DNA of 64,000 nt from Petrosia ficiformis (taxonomy: Eukaryota > Porifera > Demospongiae > Haplosclerida > Petrosiidae). Made by a program: the position numbers and the translations under genes. Within the stretch, counting starts at the first letter, position 1. Every line of letters begins with the position of its first letter. This document shows, piece by piece, positions 60,829-64,000 of the stretch. The stretch is taken from contig OX345636.1 of assembly GCA_947044365.1 (NCBI GenBank), positions 5,290,001 through 5,354,000 on the forward strand, given 5' to 3'. The notes beneath the pieces were generated by a model that saw only the letters and a program-made list of their open reading frames with translations, did not search any database and was not told the origin of the DNA.

Positions 60829-62605
60829 GAATGTCTTTATGTCTGCATCTTTGTGTTTGTGTACATGTACATGTACATGTATGTGCTTGTGGGTCTACAG
60901 TATGTACATGTATGTGTCTATGTGATAATGAACAATCAATATTCACGTATCTATACATTGTAAATATTTTAGTAACTGTATTTATAAATGTATATTTTGA
61001 TATGGTATTATTCATTTAATGTTTTGCATGTGTCTCTCTGTTTATAATTACATGCATGTTTTGTACATAAACAGTGTTTTCCCTAGAAAAGTCAAAGTGT
61101 GCATAAAACCACACCCCTAATTAATTACATAACCACACTCTTTACCACACTCTTTACCACACTTCACTAACTTCAGTACGTTGCATTACCTCCTTATTTA
61201 ACAGGCCACTACATTTAACCCTTCAAACCCCATAAGTGCATTATTACGGAATTAATTAGTGTCACAACATTTCCATAAGCGCATATTTACGTAATTATAC
61301 CACACCTTGCATTTACGTGCGCACTATAGAGGTCTTTTAATATTTTTTCTATCAAACATTTACACAAGGCAGTCTACTAAATTTGCTTTAAGGCAGAGTG
61401 CAATTATGGAAGCTACAAGTTGAGGCATTCCAAAGTTATAAATGGAGGAATTGATGAAGATTGACAACAGCAATCTCAAACGCTCGACATAATACTTTTT
61501 TGTTGCTAACGAAGCGTGATTTTGGTAACTATGGAAGGTCTTCTGACAAACTAAGTAAGTTAAAACTCAGTCTTGTTTAAAATGTGGAACCTATACAGGC
61601 AAGTATAGAAGTGGGCGTTACCCATAGACTGCTAAACTTTGAAGCACTCACCTTACTGTCTTCCTGGTGATGATGAAGAATAAATTTTACATCTGTGGAT
61701 TTCTTAATACCTCTTCTCTGCAGCAAAGCAAGTTAGAATTCTGAGTCTTATAAAATTTGAGAGTTATAGAAGCTGTAACTGTGAGTTGTAAATGCTCCGC
61801 CCACACATATTTAAATAATTAAATTAAACAAAAACGCCCACTCTAATTATGGGGTTTAAAAGGTTAATAATTTAATATGCTAATTAAACTTAAATCTGTG
61901 GGGTTTAACTAACTCCTTTCAGATCTATAACTCTTATTTTATAAGACACAACATTTTAACTTAGCTTGCTGTACAGAAGAATTCTTAAGAAAGCCATTGG
62001 GATTCCATTACTTATGGTGTATGCGCTGTGCATTTTAATGATGATTATTATGACAACAATGGAAAATTATACTCTGACATCAAGCGTAAATGATTTCCGG
62101 ATAATTGTCAGTGGCTGTAATCAATGATCTGAGATACTATACGAGACCAATGATCTGAGATACTATACGAGGGGAGGTAATATAGTAAACTTTATGCTTT
62201 GTTATTAGCAGAAAGACAGCAAGGCGATTGTTTGAAGGGCAAGACCCACATTTTTACACACCTGTATAAATGTCAAAATTTAAACAATACAGACTTTACC
62301 TCACATAGTTAGACAAATGACCGACTAAGACAGCATACATGTAGATACCAAAACATTCTTCGTTAGTTACAGGAAAGAAGCAAGCAGCAGTCAGTGAAAA
62401 CGCACCCTTACACGGAGCAATTAATTAAAGACATGTTATCACCACAGCCACTTCCTGTTAATATTTAAAGCGTGCAGAGAACATGCTAAACACGCTTTGG
62501 GGAAAACACTGTATGCCTCTTTCTCATGAACATGTGATTATTCATAACATGTATTTACTGTAGAAACAAATCAGAGAAGAAATAAAAGAATTGTCAGAAT
62601 TATAA
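34663..62605 (+). CDS. VCPIP1: VCPIP1 (VCIP135) deubiquitinase, 20 coding exons, complete
   Basis: Twenty exons join into 3,357 coding bases (1,118 residues), close to the roughly 1,220 of vertebrate VCPIP1. The N terminus has a CPDLQC...CSGCGQRH zinc-binding pattern. The OTU protease follows, with catalytic Asp204 and Cys207 in [13 protein letters not shown] and His341 in [10 protein letters not shown]. Next come the conserved Cys-rich central region ([25 protein letters not shown]), a basic coiled segment, a ubiquitin-like domain at about residues 758-840 and a C-terminal coiled coil. In vertebrates VCPIP1 works with p97/VCP in Golgi and ER reassembly after mitosis and trims ubiquitin and DNA-protein crosslinks; the same role here is inference. 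The start ATG 34665 lies two bases after the acceptor. Introns carry a tRNA gene, antisense exons, many MITEs and a 32-copy splice-acceptor array. Confidence 0.92.
35334..35620 (-). mobile_element. Partial inverted copy of the piggyBac-like repeat
   Basis: Complement of the right half of 15156-15774: shares TTTTTCAAAATCCTTTCAATT-like and ATGTCGGCACCAGCTACACC-like stretches. Both ends are lost. Confidence 0.7.
36862..37030 (-). CDS. Antisense candidate last exon, unknown product
   Basis: 169 bases after CTTACTTGAG in phase 2, reading [20 protein letters not shown] and [18 protein letters not shown], stop at 36862-36864. It joins in frame with 38230-38062. No family recognised. Confidence 0.4.
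38062..38230 (-). CDS. Antisense candidate exon, unknown product
   Basis: 169 bases with good borders on the minus strand: CATTCTTAG acceptor and CATGAA|GTAAGT donor. Reads [20 protein letters not shown], then [20 protein letters not shown]. The [11 protein letters not shown] block faintly recalls a U-box. A further upstream exon may lie at about 38589-38541 ([14 protein letters not shown]). Confidence 0.5.
38685..38904. mobile_element. hAT-like MITE, family with GTTTTTGATAAGCTCATATG
   Basis: Inverted orientation; ends GCTTATCAAAAACACTG; the other end is trimmed. Confidence 0.75.
39170..39352 (+). CDS. VCPIP1: VCPIP1 exon 2: zinc-binding N terminus
   Basis: 183 bases, phase 0-0; [19 protein letters not shown] then QRH. 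Donor AAA|GTAAGT. Confidence 0.88.
39400..39860. repeat. CCAGTCTC-rich tandem repeat in VCPIP1 intron 2
   Basis: Irregular units of CTCCAGTCTC; the centre has three tidy 24-base units of CACCAAGTCACCAATCTCCT. Confidence 0.8.
40684..40917. mobile_element. hAT-like MITE copy (GTTTTTGATA family)
   Basis: From CAGAGGTTTTGATAAG to GCTTATCAGAAACTCT; interior CCAAATTGGCTCA and TTGGGCCAATGATG shared with other copies. Confidence 0.75.
41306..41494 (+). CDS. VCPIP1: VCPIP1 exon 3
   Basis: 189 bases, phase 0-0; [20 protein letters not shown] then [10 protein letters not shown], strongly like vertebrate VCPIP1. Confidence 0.9.
41560..42120. repeat. VNTR in VCPIP1 intron 3
   Basis: Units of GCAGCCACAATGGCTTAGAA; a ~175-base higher-order block starting near 41597 recurs near 41772, and a 47-base GTGGCAGGAACTAAGTCACA unit is doubled at the end. 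Confidence 0.85.
42628..42724 (+). CDS. VCPIP1: VCPIP1 exon 4
   Basis: 97 bases, phase 0-1; [20 protein letters not shown] and CLVPVHAD, leading into the OTU active site. Confidence 0.9.
43442..43527 (+). CDS. VCPIP1: VCPIP1 exon 5: OTU catalytic Asp/Cys
   Basis: 86 bases, phase 1-0; [20 protein letters not shown]. Acceptor is TATACATGTAG, made from the local TACATGTA repeat. Confidence 0.92.
43776..43977 (+). CDS. VCPIP1: VCPIP1 exon 6: OTU core
   Basis: 202 bases, phase 0-1; [20 protein letters not shown] then ILLDN. Confidence 0.9.
44272..44490. mobile_element. hAT-like MITE copy (GTTTTTGATA family)
   Basis: CAGTGTTTTTGATAAGCTCA at left, ATCAAAAACTCTG at right. Confidence 0.78.
44609..44648. 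repeat. (GAAA)n microsatellite
   Basis: About ten GAAA units. Confidence 0.92.
44700..45180. repeat. (CATC)n-rich imperfect satellite before exon 7
   Basis: CATC/CATT/CTAT tetranucleotides with two larger near-identical blocks at about 44912-44965 and 45026-45085. Confidence 0.85.
45205..45398 (+). CDS. VCPIP1: VCPIP1 exon 7: OTU catalytic His
   Basis: 194 bases, phase 1-0; [17 protein letters not shown] holds His341; ends at GAG|GTACAT. Confidence 0.92.
45665..45823 (+). mobile_element. tRNA-derived SINE with (CTTT)n tail, full head
   Basis: Bases 45665-45737 fold as a 73-base tRNA (GCCTTGG/CTGAGGC acceptor stem, D, anticodon and T arms; TTCGAAT loop). The anticodon loop CCGGAGT lacks the universal U33, so it is not a working tRNA. 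After it come a 3' body and eight or so CTTT units. Other copies start near 45937 and 57660. Confidence 0.8.
45937..46072 (+). mobile_element. tRNA-derived SINE, 5'-truncated copy
   Basis: Begins within the anticodon arm (AGTACAGAGTGTTGTGGG) and has the same tail CTTT and CTACATCTCCGATAACATCA. Confidence 0.78.
46196..46507 (+). CDS. VCPIP1: VCPIP1 exon 8
   Basis: 312 bases, phase 0-0; [15 protein letters not shown] and [20 protein letters not shown]. Donor GCA|GTAAGT. Confidence 0.9.
47459..47599 (+). CDS. VCPIP1: VCPIP1 exon 9
   Basis: 141 bases, phase 0-0; [20 protein letters not shown]. Donor GAT|GTAAGC. Confidence 0.88.
48431..48653. mobile_element. hAT-like MITE with 8-base target duplication (GTTTTTGATA family)
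   Basis: CAGTGTTTTGATAAGCTCAT to ATGAAAAACTCTG; GTCACATT at 48423-48430 and 48654-48661. Best preserved copy of the family. Confidence 0.88.
48852..49018 (+). CDS. VCPIP1: VCPIP1 exon 10: Cys-rich core
   Basis: 167 bases, phase 0-2; [20 protein letters not shown] and [14 protein letters not shown]. Acceptor TATACATGTAG; donor GT|GTAAGT chosen because it restores the frame. Confidence 0.9.
50110..50233. repeat. Nested hairpin element
   Basis: Outer arms GGTTTCTACGCGCAATAGAA and its near complement; inner TTAATTACTTCGGGC / GCCCAAAGTAATTAA around TCC. Confidence 0.65.
50256..50925. mobile_element. mariner-like MITE with TA duplication
   Basis: CAGTAGAAATC and its complement mark ~60-base, almost perfect inverted ends including TTCACGTTCTGTCTTTGTAC, flanked by TA on both sides. 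Confidence 0.85.
50994..51105 (+). CDS. VCPIP1: VCPIP1 exon 11
   Basis: 112 bases, phase 2-0; [20 protein letters not shown] then NESDPSLNS. Acceptor again TATACATGTAG. Confidence 0.88.
51470..52681 (+). repeat. 37-base minisatellite carrying the exon 12 splice acceptor (32 copies)
   Basis: The unit contains ATGTATTATTAG followed by GTTGTGACTAAACATTATC. The last copy is the real junction: AG at 52661-52662, then exon 12. Thirty-one more copies lie upstream, with variants GTTGTTACT, GTTGTTGCT, one GTAGTGACT, CTG/ATG after ATTATC, and several units lengthened by eight bases (CACATGTA). Confidence 0.95.
52663..52813 (+). CDS. VCPIP1: VCPIP1 exon 12
   Basis: 151 bases, phase 0-1; [20 protein letters not shown] then an acidic linker; ends ACAG|GTTTGA. 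Its first 19 bases are the coding part of the upstream tandem array. Confidence 0.88.
53396..53622 (+). CDS. VCPIP1: VCPIP1 exon 13: basic helical and Ser/Pro region
   Basis: 227 bases, phase 1-0; [20 protein letters not shown] followed by a Ser/Pro/Lys-rich tail. Donor AAG|GTACAT. Confidence 0.87.
53755..54233. mobile_element. hAT-like MITE with 8-base target duplication
   Basis: TAGTGTTGT to ACAACACTA, with ATCAGGAC at 53747-53754 and 54234-54241. Inside are many GGAACTAAAAC/TTCCAGAACTAG words that pair with each other. Confidence 0.85.
54350..54434. mobile_element. Truncated MITE (GTTTTTGATA family)
   Basis: Only the CAGAGTTTTCGATATGTTTT end and about 70 inner bases remain. Confidence 0.65.
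54755..55379. mobile_element. piggyBac-like non-autonomous element, complete
   Basis: TTAA CCCTTAGAAGACTGA at left and TCAGTCCTCTAAGGG TTAA at right, the TTAA site typical of piggyBac. No transposase. Flanked by a ~85-base direct duplication (54690-54757 and 55385-55470, both with TGGTATGATGACTAGTGTAT). Confidence 0.82.
55721..56135 (+). CDS. VCPIP1: VCPIP1 exon 14: ubiquitin-like domain
   Basis: 415 bases, phase 0-1; [32 protein letters not shown] and [11 protein letters not shown] match a UBX/ubiquitin-like fold that in the family helps bind p97. Confidence 0.88.
57352..57541 (+). CDS. VCPIP1: VCPIP1 exon 15
   Basis: 190 bases, phase 1-2; [19 protein letters not shown] and [14 protein letters not shown]. 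Donor CAG|GTATGT. Confidence 0.87.
57660..57770 (+). mobile_element. tRNA-derived SINE, 5'-truncated copy
   Basis: Starts GTCCGGAGTGCAGAGTGTCG, keeps the T arm GTGGGTTCAAATCCCAC and CTTT tail. Confidence 0.75.
58846..58982 (+). CDS. VCPIP1: VCPIP1 exon 16
   Basis: 137 bases, phase 2-1; [20 protein letters not shown]. Donor AAAG|GTGTGT opens a (GT)n tract. Confidence 0.86.
58983..59024. repeat. (GT)n microsatellite at a splice donor
   Basis: Directly follows exon 16, so the intron starts inside the GT run. Confidence 0.85.
59131..59327. mobile_element. MITE copy (GTTTTTGATA family), inverted
   Basis: CCAAATTGGCTCAACAAAAG to GCTTATCAAAAACTG; left end trimmed. Confidence 0.72.
59452..59523 (+). 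tRNA. tRNA-Asp (GTC)
   Basis: 72 bases: acceptor TCCGAAG/CTTCGGA, D arm with TAGTATAGTGGTGAGTA, anticodon loop CTGTCAC (GTC), T arm CCGGGGTTCAATTCCCCGC-type, discriminator G. A run of T follows within five bases as a Pol III stop. All stems pair. It lies on the sense strand in VCPIP1 intron 16. Confidence 0.95.
59595..59755 (+). CDS. VCPIP1: VCPIP1 exon 17 with poly-Gly
   Basis: 161 bases, phase 1-0; includes GGG plus eight GGA triplets (nine Gly in a row) between SGTGHTL and ADFLSSVND. Confidence 0.85.
60171..60314 (+). CDS. VCPIP1: VCPIP1 exon 18: coiled coil
   Basis: 144 bases, phase 0-0; heptad-like [20 protein letters not shown]. Confidence 0.85.
60722..60790 (+). CDS. VCPIP1: VCPIP1 exon 19
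   Basis: 69 bases, phase 0-0; [20 protein letters not shown] continues the coiled coil. Confidence 0.8.
60796..60830. repeat. (GTCT)n microsatellite
   Basis: Eight GTCT units just after exon 19. Confidence 0.9.
61219..61863. mobile_element. piggyBac-like element nested in the hAT-like element
   Basis: TTAA at 61215-61218 then CCCTTCAAACCCCATAA; right TTATGGGGTTTAAAAGG then TTAA at 61864-61867. Confidence 0.7.
61999..62114. repeat. 116-base inverted repeat, left arm
   Basis: GGGATTCCATTACTTATGG to GATAATTGTCAGTGG-like end; exact complement of 63246-63361. Confidence 0.93.
62564..62605 (+). CDS. VCPIP1: VCPIP1 exon 20: last codons and stop
   Basis: 42 bases after [23 protein letters not shown] then TAA at 62603-62605. 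The helical heptads fit the preceding exon. Confidence 0.78.
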   Translation, partial: KQIREEIKELSEL

Positions 62606-62828
62606 AAAAATAATTTAATTATTATTAGTAATTATAATTAATCATCTAAAAATAGCTTTGTATCTTTCAATTGTTGAGTTGATGAATCACTACTTCAATG
62701 TTACCAATATGTGATGTTTAGCTGGCTAAAAAAAATTAGATTTAATTATTAAATTAATTTTCTGTTTTTCTTTTTTATGTATACTTTCTAAAGTATTGTA
62801 GGCTCAATTAATGTTTTGGAATTATAAT

Positions 62829-62834
62829 AATAAA
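62829..62834 (+). promoter_or_regulatory. Candidate poly(A) signal of VCPIP1
   Basis: First AATAAA downstream of the stop, 224 bases away. Confidence 0.45.
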
Positions 62835-63245
62835 TAACAAATTGTTATTATAATTATTCAATTTTGTTTATAATTATGATTTTTACTTGTTTTATGTTTC
62901 TCTGTCTTGTTGTCTTGTTTCTCTATTCTTTAATTAATAATTCTGTTTGATCAATTCAACTCTACTCTCTTGTCTAAGTTTGGGTGAGGTCATAAATTTA
63001 CATAGCTATAAGGATAATTGAAATTGTACATGACATGAGGTGTGTGTTGGTTAGGTAACAGTGCAAACAGATTGTCAATGGAAAATAATGGCTGTAATCA
63101 ATACTTCTTGGAGTGACATGGCCTCTGGAGTTGCCACATGATTACCCTTAGCATCATTTAGCTAGAGGTGTGAAAGATGATCTTAATTTCAGCTGCATCT
63201 TGTTACATGCCTATACCTCTCTAACAGGTTACCTCCTGCCTTAAT

Positions 63246-63361
63246 CCACTGACAATTATCCGGAAATCATTTACGCTTGATGTCAGAGTATAATTTTCCA
63301 TTGTTGTCATAATAATCATCATTAAAATGCACAGCGCATACACCATAAGTAATGGAATCCC
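63246..63361. repeat. 116-base inverted repeat, right arm
   Basis: No mismatch to the complement of 61999-62114 by eye; 1,131 bases between them include exon 20 and the candidate poly(A) signal. Confidence 0.93.
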
Positions 63362-63637
63362 CCCTATATACATCACAGTTGACCACATATTTATTTTCAA
63401 TCTACATGAAACTCAGCATGATAATGTTTGTATGAATAAACTACACATGTGAAAAAAAAACATGCACGCAGTGACAGTATCATTTCTGATCAGATTTTTG
63501 ATGCATAGCAAAATTGTCATATATGATGTGTAGACATTTACTAGACACTTCCCCTCATGTGCAGTGAGATGGACCCGGGCTACATCGGACTATATAGGCT
63601 GGTGTGCAGAAACTAAGCTAATCAGTATATTTAAACT

Positions 63638-63734
63638 CCATCCGCAATAAAATATCCTTCAAATCTGTGCACGGATATCAGTATGCATAATCATGTATTA
63701 TATGATTATGCATACTGATATCTGTGCGGATGGA
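63638..63734. repeat. Compact hairpin repeat
   Basis: GATATCAGTATGCATAATCA and its exact complement are separated by nine bases; outer CCATCCGCA/TGCGGATGG also pair. Confidence 0.85.
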
Positions 63735-64000
63735 GTATAATTATTTAATTATATATAATTATTATAACTATAATGTAATTGTGATTAAAACTTTAAAAAT
63801 AGTAACACAATTCCTGACAACACTAGTGAGTGGTCGTTTCACGCTCCTACCTCTCCTGCTATTTTTTATTATGGGCTCCTGGAGTACATCATTCCCATTC
63901 TTACATGCATTTGATATACGATATTCATGTTTATTCCTATTGTGCATGTATATATAATTATTATAGTCATTTTGAAAATAGTTAATAATTGTAATTAATT

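Larger units (their letters stand above)
61072..62511. mobile_element. hAT-like 1.4 kb element in the last VCPIP1 intron
   Basis: CAGTGTTTTCCC to GGGGAAAACACTG; no clean 8-base duplication seen. Contains the nested TTAA element 61219-61863 and the left arm of the 116-base inverted repeat. Confidence 0.65.
62606..64000. other. 3' flank of VCPIP1
   Basis: VCPIP1 3' UTR, right arm of the inverted repeat, and a hairpin at 63638-63734. No further gene seen. Confidence 0.5.

Overview
The window looks like nuclear DNA of an early-branching animal, most likely a demosponge of the Amphimedon type. This is inferred from AT-rich sequence, many short introns with GT-AG borders, an ankyrin/ROCO/death-fold gene, an immunoglobulin-SEA receptor, a VCPIP1 deubiquitinase gene, and dense small DNA transposons. 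No species can be proved from the sequence alone.

Three split genes were assembled by hand; every exon border keeps reading phase. (1) Plus strand, 901-11234: the 3' part of an ankyrin-ROC-COR gene ending in two copies of a death-fold-like exon; its 5' end lies left of the window. (2) Minus strand, 27537-16474: a complete type I membrane protein of 863 residues with signal peptide, six Ig-like exons, a SEA-like juxtamembrane region, one membrane span and a short tail, split by a 6,970-base intron full of transposons. A broken partial copy lies at 27875-28192. (3) Plus strand, 34665-62605: a complete 20-exon, 1,118-residue orthologue of VCPIP1 (VCIP135), with a zinc-binding N terminus, an OTU protease with Asp/Cys/His in place, a ubiquitin-like domain and a C-terminal coiled coil. 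A tRNA-Asp gene sits in one of its introns, and two or three candidate exons of an unidentified gene lie antisense in its first intron.

The rest is mobile or repetitive. At least five hAT-like MITEs have clean 8-base target duplications. There are piggyBac-like elements with TTAA, a mariner-like MITE with TA, a 2.8 kb transposon with ~550-base inverted repeats, a decayed DIRS-like tyrosine-recombinase retrotransposon (30240-33839), and tRNA-derived SINEs with CTTT tails. From about 36.4 to 61 kb the DNA is saturated with the palindromic word TACATGTA, and three VCPIP1 splice acceptors are built from it.

The most unusual observation is that two tandem arrays each contain a real splice junction as part of the repeat unit. 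In the ROCO gene the 5' splice site plus the last four codons of its exon is repeated 12 times, and the first copies are in frame (18 bases). In VCPIP1 the 3' splice site plus the first 19 bases of exon 12 is repeated 32 times (37-base unit), and every upstream acceptor leads to an early stop. A second notable point is an identical 116-base inverted repeat placed on either side of the last VCPIP1 exon.
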